Positions 1 to 10,193 of a stretch of 64,000 nt of DNA are shown here, piece by piece (within the stretch, counting starts at the first letter, position 1; each line of letters opens with the position of its first letter). A model generated the notes under the pieces. The model had not been told where the DNA came from. It saw nothing but the letters and a program-made list of their open reading frames with translations, and did no database searches. The DNA comes from Betaproteobacteria bacterium (GTDB lineage: Bacteria > Pseudomonadota > Gammaproteobacteria > Burkholderiales > SG8-41): contig VGID01000001.1 in NCBI GenBank assembly GCA_016868035.1, positions 1 through 64,000 of the forward strand. Direction: 5' to 3'. The translations under genes and the position numbers were made by a program.

Positions 1-100
1 GGGCCGGGGTCGCCGGCGTCGCGGGCGCCGGCTGCGCCGCCGCGGAAAAAGCGGCCGCGGCAAAGGCCGCGGCAATCAGGCTGGACAGCAATTTGCTCAT
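1..100 (-). CDS. Exported protein, N-terminus only (runs off left edge)
   Basis: Only the first 33 codons are inside the window. The ATG at 98-100 (minus strand) has a good ribosome-binding site, GGAGAGGAG, a few bases upstream. The residues begin with MSKLLSSLIAAAF and continue as an alanine-rich hydrophobic stretch ending in AAAQ, which reads as a Sec signal peptide with signal peptidase I cleavage. A Pro/Ala/Thr-rich segment follows. The mature protein is outside the window, so no function can be given. Confidence 0.6.
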   Translation of the reverse strand, partial: MSKLLSSLIAAAFAAAAFSAAAQPAPATPATPA

Positions 101-196
101 GTTCGCTCCTCTCCTCAGAAAAAACACGGTTCGTCTTATCCGAAAAACGGCTCCGGATGAGACATTAACGCTCCAGCGGGACCCCGGTTGACGCGC

Positions 197-580
197 CTAT
201 TTCCCCGCATCGAGCTCGGCGAACGCCTCGCGCGCGATGCGGAACGAGTCCACGCCCGCGGGCACACCGTAGTAGCACGCGGCCTGCAGCAGCACTTCCT
301 TGATCTCGTCCCGGGTGACCCCGTTGTTGAACGAAGCCTTGATGTGCAGCTTCAACTCGTGCGGGCGGTTGAGCGCCGTGATCATCGCGCGGTTGATAAG
401 GCTGCGCGTCTTGCGGGGCAGGCCCGGACGGGTCCAGATCATGCCCCAGCACGCCTCGGTCGCGTATTCCTGCATCGCCATCGAGAATGCGTCCGCGCCC
501 GCGATCGCCTTTTCCACGTAGTCTTTGCCGAGCACCGCCTTGCGCACCTCGAGCCCCTTGTCGAACAGCTCCGTTGCCAT
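197..580 (-). CDS. Carboxymuconolactone decarboxylase family protein
   Basis: A 127-residue protein starting MATELFDKG; the start at 580 is chosen because CGGAGGAACC lies just upstream. Its length and the helical pattern, with 'TRPGLPRKTRSLI' and 'HELKLHIKAS' followed by 'GVTRDEIKEVLLQAACYYG', match the AhpD/PcaC-like carboxymuconolactone decarboxylase fold. Members decarboxylate 4-carboxymuconolactone in protocatechuate degradation or act as thiol peroxidases. The AhpD-type CxxC is not present here; a single Cys precedes YYG, so the decarboxylase-like branch is more likely. It is divergent from the SDR at 688, and the two may share a promoter region. Substrate is not known. Confidence 0.85.
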   Translation of the reverse strand: MATELFDKGLEVRKAVLGKDYVEKAIAGADAFSMAMQEYATEACWGMIWTRPGLPRKTRSLINRAMITALNRPHELKLHIKASFNNGVTRDEIKEVLLQAACYYGVPAGVDSFRIAREAFAELDAGK

Positions 581-687
581 GGTTCCTCCGTTGCGGTTGC
601 GGCGTAGGCGTCGCGCCACGCCCGAGGCGGCATGGTAACATTCGGCCCGGTCCGCGCCGCCCACCCAATTTTCGCAACGAGGAGAAC

Positions 688-1461
688 ATGGATCTCAATC
701 TGAAAAACCGCATCGCTCTCATTACCGGCGGCTCGCGCGGCATCGGATTCGGTGTCGCGAAGCTGCTCGCCTCGGAAGGCTGTCACCTGCACCTTGCCGC
801 GCGCACCGCGGCCGACCTGGATGCCGCGCGCACCCAGATCGTTTCCGCGCAGAAGGTCAGCGTGACCTGCCACGCCCTCGACCTTTCCGTGCCCGAGAAT
901 GCGGTCAAGCTCGCGCGTGACTGCGGCGACGTGGATATCCTCGTGAACAACGCCGGCGCGATCCCGCAGGGAACGCTCACCGCGCTCGACGACAAGACCT
1001 GGCGCGCCTCCTGGGACCTCAAGGTCTTCGGCTTCATCAATCTCACGCGCGAGCTCTACCGCAGGATGTGCGAGCGCAAGAGCGGGGTGATCATCAACGT
1101 GATCGGCGCCGCCGGTGAGCGCCCGAGCGCAGGCTACATCGCCGGCAGCATGGCGAACTCGGCGCTGATTAGTTTTTCGCGCGCGCTCGGGGCCGAGAGC
1201 CCCAACTACGGCGTGCGCGTGATCGGACTCAATCCCACCGCCACGGAGACCGACCGCGGGGTCATGCGCTGGCGCAACCAGGCGCAGAAGGAGCTGGGCG
1301 ACGCCGAGCGCTGGCGCGAGCTCACCAAGACCTTCCCGTTCGGGCGGCCCGCCACCGTGGAGGAAGTCGCGAACGTCATTACCTTCCTCGCCTCCGACCG
1401 CGCGTCCTACATGAGCGGCACGCTGGTCTCCGTGGACGGCGGCGCGAGCTGGCGCAAATAG
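688..1461 (+). CDS. SDR-family oxidoreductase with atypical active site
   Basis: A 257-residue short-chain dehydrogenase/reductase starting at ATG 688 after AACGAGGAG. The cofactor motif TGGSRGIG (residues 13-20), the NNAG motif (87-90) and the C-terminal 'SGTLVSVDGG' are all present, so the Rossmann fold and NAD(P) site look intact. Tyr150 is in place, but the YxxxK lysine is replaced by Ser154 (context AGYIAGSMANS), and the usual catalytic Ser region reads NVIGAAG. This resembles a divergent SDR group that keeps the tyrosine but not the lysine. The reaction is therefore uncertain. It lies divergently from a carboxymuconolactone-decarboxylase-like gene, which hints at aromatic or lactone metabolism, but this is inference. 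Confidence 0.9.
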   Translation: MDLNLKNRIALITGGSRGIGFGVAKLLASEGCHLHLAARTAADLDAARTQIVSAQKVSVTCHALDLSVPENAVKLARDCGDVDILVNNAGAIPQGTLTALDDKTWRASWDLKVFGFINLTRELYRRMCERKSGVIINVIGAAGERPSAGYIAGSMANSALISFSRALGAESPNYGVRVIGLNPTATETDRGVMRWRNQAQKELGDAERWRELTKTFPFGRPATVEEVANVITFLASDRASYMSGTLVSVDGGASWRK

Positions 1462-1513
1462 ACCGCGCGGCGAACGCTCGCCGGTCGCGCCCGGGCGGCG
1501 AAGCGCGATTACG

Positions 1514-1897
1514 CTACTTCGGCGCGGGCTTGCCCCACGCCTTGTCCACCGCCCGCAATGCCTCCTCGTAGGCCGCGCGGGCGCGCGCTTCGCGGGCTTT
1601 GGCCGCCTCGAGCGCCTTTTTCGCGGCGTCCGCCTGCCGCTTGCGCTCGTCGGCGTGGCGCTGCGCCAGGCGCTGCGCGTCTTCCGCGTTGAGATACTCC
1701 TGCTCGGCGAGCTTGGTTTCGTATGCGGCCTGCTGCACCTCGCGAAACGCCCGTCCCGCCTCCTGCTGGGTGCGCTGGATCGCGGGTTCCCGTTTGCTGC
1801 GGTCCTCGACCGGCACCTCCGACGCGCTGACGAGCGTCGCAAGCAGCAGGCCGAGACCGATGCAGCTTGTTCCGAGAAAGGCGGGAGAGCGCAGCAT
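1514..1897 (-). CDS. Small exported coiled-coil protein, unknown
   Basis: A 127-residue protein. The start at 1897 gives a clear signal peptide (MLRSPAFLGTSCIGLGLLL followed by ATLVSAS). The mature part is rich in Ala, Glu, Gln, Lys and Arg from about residue 35 to the end, with a heptad pattern typical of a long alpha-helical coiled coil, and no catalytic motif. The family is not recognised. It lies 67 bases downstream of the Ser/Thr kinase stop codon on the same strand, so the two may be co-transcribed. The longer frame upstream of 1897 lies inside the kinase gene and is discounted. Confidence 0.6.
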   Translation of the reverse strand: MLRSPAFLGTSCIGLGLLLATLVSASEVPVEDRSKREPAIQRTQQEAGRAFREVQQAAYETKLAEQEYLNAEDAQRLAQRHADERKRQADAAKKALEAAKAREARARAAYEEALRAVDKAWGKPAPK

Positions 1898-1964
1898 GGC
1901 TACCGCAATTCTAAGTCGTTTCGCGCGACCGTGCTCATTGCCCCAAGAGTCCCGCGTCAGCGCT

Positions 1965-4061
1965 TCAGGCCGTGGCGTCCGCAGGCTGCCCCTCGGCCCG
2001 GTGCGCCTTCCACCACGCCGCGGCCGCCCGCTGGGTCCACGTATGCTCGACCGATAGTGCCTCGAGCAGCGCCAGCGCGACCAGCACGTCGTGAGGTCGC
2101 TCCGTGCGCTCCTTGGCAAGGCAGCGCGCGATCAGGTCATCGAGCCGGCGGGGGACTCCCGGCACGAGCTCGGATGCGCGCCGCGCCGGCGTGTGCAGGA
2201 TGCGATAGGTGAGGTCGTGCTCGGTGGTCGTGTCGAACAGGCTCTGTCCGGTGAGCAGGAAGAACCCCACGGCCCCCACCGAGTAAATATCGGCGCGCGC
2301 GTCGGCGTCCCCGGGATTGCGCACGCGTTCCGGCGACATGTAGAGGGGGGTGCCGACCACCCGCTGGAACTGGGTGATGTCGCGCGACTGGCCTCCGGCG
2401 ACGTCCTTCACCAGCCCGAAATCGAGGATCTTGGCGACGTCGTATTCGCCGCCGCGCTGGCACAGCATGATGTTGTGGGGCTTGATGTCGCGATGGATAA
2501 GCCCGCGCCCATGCGCTTCCCGCAGCGCGGCGCACACCTGCCGCAGGACGTGAACCGTGCGCTCGACCGGCATGGGGCCGTGTACATCCACCAGCCGGTC
2601 GAGGGTCTCGCCCTCCAGGTACTCCATCACGTAATAGAACACGCCCTCGCGCGTGCGCCCGTAATCGTAGATCTCGATCGTGTTGGGGTGGACCAGCTGG
2701 CTCGCGAGCTGCACTTCACGCTCGAAGCGCGCGACGATCTCGTCGGATGCAAGGTGCGGCTTGAGCATCTTCAACGCGGTCGGGCGCTTGAGCAGCTCGT
2801 GGCGGGCGAGGAAGACCTTGGACATGCCGCCTTCCCCGATCTGCCTCTCGATCCGGTACTGGCCGATGACGCGCTCCTCGCCGACCTCGCGCTTCAGGCG
2901 CCGCACATTCCATGCCGACCACAGCACGGCGCCGACGGCGGCGAGGAGCAGGGACAGGATGATGGCGAAGGCGAGGTTGAGATAGACGAGGGGCGCATAG
3001 GCCTCCTTCGCGGTGAGCTCGATCGTGAGCCCCATGTCGTAGTCGGGCAGCCACCGCCACGCGCCCACCACCTCGACGCCCCGGTAGTTGCGGTAGGGCT
3101 CGACCAGGACCCCGTGGCGTTCCTCGGCGTTCGCCTTGCCGCGGCTCGCCACCGCCAGCGCGGCAAGCCGCGTGAGCGGCAGAGCCGCCCATTCCATCGC
3201 CGGCTTGTGGCCGGCCGCGAGGTCCCCGCCGGGATCGCGCACGTGCACGCGCAGCATCGCGCTCGCGCCCGACGCGTCCGGAATCAGCCCGATTTTCCGC
3301 AGATCCTGGACGAACCGGCTCTCGGACAGCATCAATCCATTCTCGTCGAACGCATAGGCCTCGCCCGTCTTGCCGGGCCGCGCGACGTTCAGGATGTTGG
3401 CAAACTCACCCTCGGCGGGATACGCGAAGCCCAGCGCGGCGACGATCTCTCCGCGCTCGTTGGCGACCGGCGCCTTGAACCAGACCACAGGCCGTCCGAA
3501 GGCGCCGGCGCGGGCACCCTCGACGCGATCCTGCTCGCGGAAGGGGCGCACAAACTGGGGCCTGCCCGCGAACACCTCGTAGAGTTGCGCGAGAAAATTG
3601 CCCGGATTGACCCTGCGGCCCGAGTACTCGCGGAACTGCGTTCCCACGATCCGCCCGCCGGTGTCCACCACGTTGAATGCGACCGCCCCCGCACCCTGCT
3701 GCACGGGCCCGAGCATTTCGGCGAGCGCCGCGCGCGCCGGTGACATCCACAGCGCCTCGCCGGACACGCCCTCGCGTCGCCCGAGCGCCGCGAGTTCTCC
3801 TGCGAGACGCCGCACGCGCGCGTCACCGGCCCAGTGCTCGACGTGCGCCTTGCGGTTCTCGACCCACAGATGCAGAGCGTTGATCTCCGCATCGAGCACC
3901 GTCTGCAAGCCCGCGGCACGGATCTCGCGCAGCGAGCCCGCCACGCCGGTGTAGGCCCAGGCGCCGAGCACGATGAGGCTCGCCGCGGCGGCGAGCGCGA
4001 TCGTGTTCAGCCGCGTGTTCGCCGCGATGATGCGCCGCGCAAGCTGCTCGACGCGGTCCAT
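1965..4061 (-). CDS. Membrane Ser/Thr protein kinase with extracytoplasmic sensor domain
   Basis: With the ATG at 4061 the protein has 698 residues. An N-terminal transmembrane helix (about residues 20-42) is followed by a periplasmic region of roughly 310 residues. A second helix ('LAFAIILSLLLAAVGAVLW') leads into a complete Hanks-type kinase domain. The kinase shows the glycine loop GEGGMSKV, the ATP lysine in ALKMLK, the catalytic HRDIKPHN, the DFG magnesium motif and GTPLYMSPE in the activation segment. The periplasmic part looks like a Cache-type ligand sensor (regular 'GYIVGT', 'AYAFDENGLML', 'DYDMGLTIEL' blocks), as in chemoreceptors. It probably transmits an external small-molecule signal to cytoplasmic phosphorylation. 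The frame stays open upstream to 4277; 4061 is preferred for its AGGTGG and topology. Confidence 0.88.
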   Translation of the reverse strand: MDRVEQLARRIIAANTRLNTIALAAAASLIVLGAWAYTGVAGSLREIRAAGLQTVLDAEINALHLWVENRKAHVEHWAGDARVRRLAGELAALGRREGVSGEALWMSPARAALAEMLGPVQQGAGAVAFNVVDTGGRIVGTQFREYSGRRVNPGNFLAQLYEVFAGRPQFVRPFREQDRVEGARAGAFGRPVVWFKAPVANERGEIVAALGFAYPAEGEFANILNVARPGKTGEAYAFDENGLMLSESRFVQDLRKIGLIPDASGASAMLRVHVRDPGGDLAAGHKPAMEWAALPLTRLAALAVASRGKANAEERHGVLVEPYRNYRGVEVVGAWRWLPDYDMGLTIELTAKEAYAPLVYLNLAFAIILSLLLAAVGAVLWSAWNVRRLKREVGEERVIGQYRIERQIGEGGMSKVFLARHELLKRPTALKMLKPHLASDEIVARFEREVQLASQLVHPNTIEIYDYGRTREGVFYYVMEYLEGETLDRLVDVHGPMPVERTVHVLRQVCAALREAHGRGLIHRDIKPHNIMLCQRGGEYDVAKILDFGLVKDVAGGQSRDITQFQRVVGTPLYMSPERVRNPGDADARADIYSVGAVGFFLLTGQSLFDTTTEHDLTYRILHTPARRASELVPGVPRRLDDLIARCLAKERTERPHDVLVALALLEALSVEHTWTQRAAAAWWKAHRAEGQPADATA

Positions 4062-4453
4062 GCCACCTGCCGGCACGCTCGCGTCCCCGCCGGGGCCGGG
4101 CGCCGGCTTTCCCTGCGTGATCTTCGTCACGGTGAGGAGGATGATACCCGACCCGGAAATCTCGTTCGCGCCGGCGCCTGCGCGGCGGGGTCGGGGGCAA
4201 CGCGCGCTCGTGTCGGGCGCCGCCCGGCTCGCGCGCGGGATGCAACGGGGAAGCGGGGAAAAGAAAAGGCCGCGCAAGTTGCTGCGCGGCCAAAGTCCCT
4301 TCCATGAGGAGGAGGAGGGATGAGCGTCAGTATATGCCCGCGCACCGGTCGCGGCCCGTGATTTTTTCTACAGCAGGCCTTTAAATTTTTTTCAGCCGGC
4401 GCCGGGCGATCTTCCGCCTTGCGCGAGCGGAACCCGTTTTCCGGCCTGGAATC
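4062..4453. other. Gene-free stretch between kinase and LysR gene
   Basis: About 390 bases. It contains a minus-strand intrinsic terminator (4255-4291) and a short AT-rich block at 4360-4392. No convincing gene is seen. The kinase frame remains open up to 4277, so part of this stretch could be coding if an upstream start is used. Confidence 0.5.
4255..4291 (-). terminator. Rho-independent terminator after the LysR gene
   Basis: A perfect 9-bp stem (4268-4276 with 4283-4291) has a six-base loop. On the minus strand it is followed by a T-rich run (TTTTCTTTTCCCC). Position and orientation suit termination of the LysR-type gene whose stop is at 4454. Confidence 0.7.
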
Positions 4454-5392
4454 TCACTTGCTGCCCTTCGGGAGGATCTTCAGTCGCTCGCTCGTCGTCC
4501 GCGCTTGGTGCAGCAGCCACTCGCGGAACACGGCCACCTCCTCGTGCTCCGCAATGGTTTCAGGACAGACCAGGCTGTACGAGGAAGTAAGCGACATGAC
4601 GGGCCCGAACGGGCACACCAGCTGTCCCTTCGCGAGCGCGTCGGCGACCAGCAGCGTGCGGCTGAGCCCTACGCCGAGCCCCTCAAGGACCGCCCGGTGC
4701 ATGAGGTGCCTCGGGCTGAAGCTCATCAGCCGCTTGCTCGTGATGTGCGGCACGCCGGCCGCCTGCAACCAGATCTGCCAGCCGGGGTTCGGACCACCGA
4801 CGTAGAGATCGTCGCTGCTCTCGAGCAGCGTGTGGTGACGCAGGTCCGCTGGCGCGCGCAGGGGGGTCCGCCCCTTGAGGAGCTTCGGGCTGCAGATCGG
4901 GAAGAGGTCGTTGCCCTCGAGCGGGTCGAAGCGGTACCCCGGCTGCGGTTCCTGCCCGTGCCAGATCGCGACATCGAACTGGCCCGCCTGGAAATCCACG
5001 AGCTCGCGCGTGGCGCCGACCACGATCGCGATGTCCGGATAGGCCTCCGCGAAGCCTCCGATCCGCGGCACCAGCCACAGCGAGGCCAAGCTCGGCATGA
5101 CCGAGACCCTCAGGATGCGCTGTCCCCTGGCGGCCTTCAGCGTCGTCGAGGCCCGCGCCATGCGCGTGAGGCCTTCCGACACTTCCTGCAGGTAGATCCG
5201 GCCCTCGGGTGTCAGGGCGACGTGTTTGTTCTTCCGGCGCAGCAGCGCGACGCCAAGATGGTCCTCCAGCAGCCGGATCTGGTGGCTCACCGCGGAGGGC
5301 GTGACGCTGAGCTCGTCGGCGGCCCGGCTGAAGCTCAACAGCCGGCCCACGGTCGCGAACGCGCGTATCGCGTTGAGCGGAAGCACGCGCAT
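4454..5392 (-). CDS. LysR-type transcriptional regulator, GcvA-like
   Basis: A 312-residue LTTR. The N-terminal winged helix-turn-helix (about residues 5-64: 'LNAIRAFATVGRLLSFSRAA', 'VTPSAVSHQIRLLE') is typical, including the SxAA and SAVSxQI helices. The effector domain (about 92-300) keeps the GcvA-type blocks 'RVSVMPSLASLWLVPR', 'FDVAIWHG' and 'GLGVGLSR'. GcvA-like regulators control amino-acid, beta-lactamase or catabolic genes, but no divergent target gene is adjacent: the tRNA/repeat region lies upstream. A perfect 7-5-7 dyad at 5431-5449 just upstream of the start is a likely autoregulatory site. Target and ligand are unknown. Confidence 0.93.
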   Translation of the reverse strand: MRVLPLNAIRAFATVGRLLSFSRAADELSVTPSAVSHQIRLLEDHLGVALLRRKNKHVALTPEGRIYLQEVSEGLTRMARASTTLKAARGQRILRVSVMPSLASLWLVPRIGGFAEAYPDIAIVVGATRELVDFQAGQFDVAIWHGQEPQPGYRFDPLEGNDLFPICSPKLLKGRTPLRAPADLRHHTLLESSDDLYVGGPNPGWQIWLQAAGVPHITSKRLMSFSPRHLMHRAVLEGLGVGLSRTLLVADALAKGQLVCPFGPVMSLTSSYSLVCPETIAEHEEVAVFREWLLHQARTTSERLKILPKGSK

Positions 5393-5430
5393 CTACCCTC
5401 CTCGTTCGGGCTCCGCGACCGCTAAAGCCC

Positions 5431-5449
5431 TTGTGAATTTTTTTCACAA
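5431..5449. promoter_or_regulatory. Dyad operator candidate upstream of LysR gene
   Basis: TTGTGAA at 5431-5437 and TTCACAA at 5443-5449 form a perfect inverted repeat with a TTTTT centre, 39 bases upstream of the LysR-type start codon. It fits the AT-rich interrupted dyad (T-N11-A) of LysR-family boxes, so autoregulation is inferred. Confidence 0.45.
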
Positions 5450-5509
5450 CACAATTACGGTCCCACGTTACGCCAAGAGGTTCTCATTTGCAATGGGGAT
5501 GCAGTGGGC

Positions 5510-5809
5510 GGGTCGTGCGGGGCCCGAACCCCCTCCAAGAGAGGATGAGACTGCCTGGTACGGGCGGGGCCACGAATCCTGCGTTGTGTAAACGAGCAGG
5601 ACGAAGAGTGGGTCGTGTTGGATCCGAACCCGCTCCCAAGGGATGATGGGACTGCTCGATGCAGCCAGGGCACGAGTCCGGCGTTGCGCAAGCGAGCCGG
5701 ACGGAGAGTGGGTCGTGTTGGATCCGAACCCGCTCCCAAGGGATGATGGGACTGCTCGATGCAGCCAGGGCACGAGTCCGGCGTTGCGCAAGCGAGCCGG
5801 ACGGAGAGT
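5510..5809 (-). repeat. Three 100-bp tandem units derived from tRNA-Ile2(CAU)
   Basis: The anchor GGGTCGTG recurs at 5510, 5610, 5710 and, in the tRNA itself, 5810: exactly 100 bp apart. Units 5610-5709 and 5710-5809 are identical; 5510-5609 is diverged. On the minus strand each full unit ends with a degenerate tRNA 3' half: GAGCAG, a CAT anticodon region, CCCTTGG, then GTTCGGATCCAACACGACCC, which differs from the real tRNA 3' end at one position. The rest of each unit carries a hairpin (5676-5702, 5776-5802). The arrangement recalls the repeats after E. coli tyrT, which also contain tRNA 3' ends. The units would be co-transcribed with the tRNA. Confidence 0.85.
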
Positions 5810-5882
5810 GGGTCGTGTTGGATTCGAACCAACGACCAAGGGATTATGAGTCCCCTGCTCTGACCGGCTGAGCTAACGACCC
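5809..5882 (-). tRNA. tRNA with CAU anticodon, most likely tRNA-Ile2
   Basis: A complete cloverleaf of 74 nt can be folded on the minus strand: acceptor GGGTCGT/ACGACCC, D-stem GCTC/GAGC, anticodon stem GGGGA/TCCCT with loop CTCATAA, T-stem GTTGG/CCAAC with TTCGAAT, discriminator A. The CCA end is not encoded. The anticodon loop and the following TTGGTC resemble lysidine-modified tRNA-Ile(CAU) more than elongator tRNA-Met, though Met cannot be excluded by eye. It follows rpoD on the same strand; a TATACT-like -10 (5891-5896) lies just upstream. Confidence 0.88.
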
Positions 5883-5889
5883 GCTGCTT

Positions 5890-5925
5890 AAGTATAAAAC
5901 GGAACGGGCCGCCATCCGGCGGCCC
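5890..5925 (-). terminator. Rho-independent terminator after rpoD
   Basis: An 8-bp GC stem (5906-5913 with 5918-5925, loop of four) is followed on the minus strand by GTTCCGTTTTAT. It lies 23 bases after the rpoD stop codon and just before tRNA-Ile2, separating the two transcription units at least partly. Confidence 0.75.
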
Positions 5926-5947
5926 GCGCGTCGCCTGCAAGCGCCGC

Positions 5948-8191
<2,244 letters not shown>

Positions 8192-8233
8192 CGCGTGATC
8201 CCTGCCGAATTCGATTATCAAAAAAAGGTGCGG

Positions 8234-8262
8234 ATTATACCTTGATTCGACCCCGTTCAGCG
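8234..8262 (-). promoter_or_regulatory. Probable rpoD promoter
   Basis: A perfect -10 hexamer TATAAT (plus-strand ATTATA at 8234-8239) lies 43 bases upstream of the rpoD start. The -35 around 8256-8262 (GCTGAA) is weak. It would allow rpoD expression independent of dnaG. Confidence 0.5.
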
Positions 8263-8378
8263 CCGAAAGTTACCGTGCCAACCGATTGTCGTGCAAAGCA
8301 ATTTTCGCGCCAGCTCGTCATTGGCACGAGCTTCCAATGTGGGGGCGGGGCGCGGCAAAGCAACCCGGCTCCCCGTAC

Positions 8379-10145
8379 TCACATCCGGGTCTGCGCGCCA
8401 GCGCCGGATGCGCCTTTGAGCTCCGCAAGCCGCCGCAGCAGCTCCTGGGCGCGCTTGCGCTCGGCGTCGTTGCGGGCGCCCCCGGCGGTGAGCCGCTCAT
8501 ACTCGCTGCGCACGCGCTCCAATTCGAGCTTGCTCAACGCCCCCGCGAGATCCGCGAGCGCCACTTCCTCCTCCATGGCGCCGGCCAGCGATTCGGCCGC
8601 CGCGTCTTCGTACAGCTTCACGTAGCGCGAGTCCCGGGTCGCCTCGAACAGCGTCGCCGGCGAGCTCGCCCCGCTCTCGCGCAGCACGTCCAGCAATTCG
8701 GCGACCGGCGTGAACTCCGGCGCGTCGAGCCAGGAGCGCTGCTCGGTCGAGACCCTGTCAGCGAGCGCTGGGTTGGACACCAGCAGGCCCAGCAGCTTGT
8801 GCGCGAGCGATGCCGGCTCGGCGCGCGGGTAGCGCGCTTCCGGGGCCCGCAGCTTCGCGGCCGCGGGAGCAAGCTCGCATACCTGCCCCACTTCCTCGGG
8901 AGACATGCGGCATCGCTCCGCGAGCTCCCGCACGAGCTGCACCCGCAGAACCGTCGCCCGGACCGATTTGAGCAGCGGCTTGGCCTCGTGCACGCACTTG
9001 GCGCGCCCCTCCGCAGTCGCGAGATCTCCGCGCTGCGAGAGTTCCTCCAGCAGGAACCGCGACAACGCGACCGCGTTGCCTGCGAGCAGCGCCTCGAATC
9101 CGTCTTTTCCATGGCGGCGCACGTAGGTATCGGGATCCTCGCCTTGGGGAAGGAACAGGAAGCGCACCTGCTTGCCGTCCTGGAGCTGGGCGAGGCTTAC
9201 CTCGAGTGCGCGCCAGGCGGCGCGCCGCCCGGCCTCGTCGCCGTCGAAGCAGAACACGACTTCGTCGGACTGGCGCAGCAGCTTCTGGACGTGCTGCGGC
9301 GTGGTCGCGGTGCCGAGCGTCGCCACCGCGTATTCGACGCCGGACTGCGCGAGCGCGACGACGTCCATGTAGCCTTCAACGACCACGACGCGGCCCGCGT
9401 CGCGGATCGCGCGCCGCGCCTGGTAGAGCCCGTAGAGTTCGCGCCCCTTCTCGAACACCGGCGTTTCGGGCGAGTTGAGGTACTTGGGCTCGCCTTCGCC
9501 CAGCACCCGTCCCCCGAACCCGATGACGTTGCCGCGCACGTCCACGATCGGGAACACGATGCGGTTGCGGAAGACATCGTAGCGCCGGCCGTCCTCACTC
9601 TGCTTGACCAGGCCGGCCGCGGCGGGCGCCTTGCCCTCGTAATCCGAGTACACGGAAGCGAGGTTCTGCCACCCGTCGGGCGCGTAGCCGATGCCGAAGC
9701 GCTTGGCGATCTCGCCCGAGAGGCCCCGGGCCTTGAGGTAGGCCACGGCCGCCGGCGCGCTCTTGAGCTGCGTGCGGTAATACTGCGCCGCGCGCAGCAT
9801 CACCGCGTAGAGATCGTCGCCCTGCTTCTCCTGGCGTTGCGCGGCCTCGGGGCGCGTGTCCGGCACTTTCAGCCCCACGCTCTGCGCCAGATCCTTCACT
9901 GCATCCACGAAGCCCATGCCGCCGTACTCCATCAGGAACCCGACCGCCGTGCCGTGGGCGCCGCAGCCGAAGCAATGGTAGAACTGCTTGGTCGGGCTGA
10001 CGGTGAACGAGGGCGTCTTTTCGGTGTGAAACGGGCAGCACGCCATGTAGTTCGCGCCGGAGCGCTTGAGCTTCACGTGCCGGTCGACCACGTCGACGAT
10101 GTCGACGCGGCCGAGGAGCTCCTGGATGAACGACTGCGGAATCAC
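8379..10145 (-). CDS. dnaG: DNA primase
   Basis: A 588-residue DnaG that makes RNA primers at the replication fork. The CHC2-type zinc finger is complete (Cys37, His40, Cys58, Cys61 in CPFH...CFGC). The catalytic core has 'YAPDGW', the RNA-polymerase basic motif near 'RNRIVFPI', and TOPRIM residues EGYMD and DGDEAG. A C-terminal helicase-binding domain follows. The start is GTG (10143-10145), giving the family-typical MIPQSFIQELL; the ribosome-binding site is weak. A 7-bp-period repeat array (10159-10193) sits 14 bases upstream of this start. rpoD follows 187 bases downstream. Confidence 0.98.
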   Translation of the reverse strand: MIPQSFIQELLGRVDIVDVVDRHVKLKRSGANYMACCPFHTEKTPSFTVSPTKQFYHCFGCGAHGTAVGFLMEYGGMGFVDAVKDLAQSVGLKVPDTRPEAAQRQEKQGDDLYAVMLRAAQYYRTQLKSAPAAVAYLKARGLSGEIAKRFGIGYAPDGWQNLASVYSDYEGKAPAAAGLVKQSEDGRRYDVFRNRIVFPIVDVRGNVIGFGGRVLGEGEPKYLNSPETPVFEKGRELYGLYQARRAIRDAGRVVVVEGYMDVVALAQSGVEYAVATLGTATTPQHVQKLLRQSDEVVFCFDGDEAGRRAAWRALEVSLAQLQDGKQVRFLFLPQGEDPDTYVRRHGKDGFEALLAGNAVALSRFLLEELSQRGDLATAEGRAKCVHEAKPLLKSVRATVLRVQLVRELAERCRMSPEEVGQVCELAPAAAKLRAPEARYPRAEPASLAHKLLGLLVSNPALADRVSTEQRSWLDAPEFTPVAELLDVLRESGASSPATLFEATRDSRYVKLYEDAAAESLAGAMEEEVALADLAGALSKLELERVRSEYERLTAGGARNDAERKRAQELLRRLAELKGASGAGAQTRM

Positions 10146-10158
10146 TTGCCGGAAGTGC

Positions 10159-10193
10159 GTGACTCGTGACTGGTGATCCGTGACTGGTGAACG
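10159..10193. repeat. Heptad repeat, consensus GTGACTC, 5 units
   Basis: Five 7-bp units (GTGACTC, GTGACTG, GTGATCC, GTGACTG, GTGAACG) directly upstream of the dnaG start codon. Member of the window-wide family of 7-bp-period arrays. Confidence 0.85.

Larger units (their letters stand above)
5393..5947. other. Non-protein region: LTTR operator, tRNA array, tRNA, terminator
   Basis: This 555-base interval has no credible protein gene. It holds the LTTR dyad, a 300-bp tandem array with 100-bp period (5510-5809), tRNA-Ile2(CAU) (5809-5882) and the rpoD terminator. Short open frames here merely read through the repeats. Confidence 0.8.

Noticed and set aside
4062-4277. Upstream extension of the Ser/Thr kinase to 4277
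   Set aside because: The extra 72 residues are basic, lack domain pattern and overlap the terminator of the LysR gene; the ATG at 4061 gives a sensible topology.
5510-5809. CRISPR array
   Set aside because: The whole 100-bp unit is repeated with no variable spacer, and the unit resembles the neighbouring tRNA; no cas genes are present.
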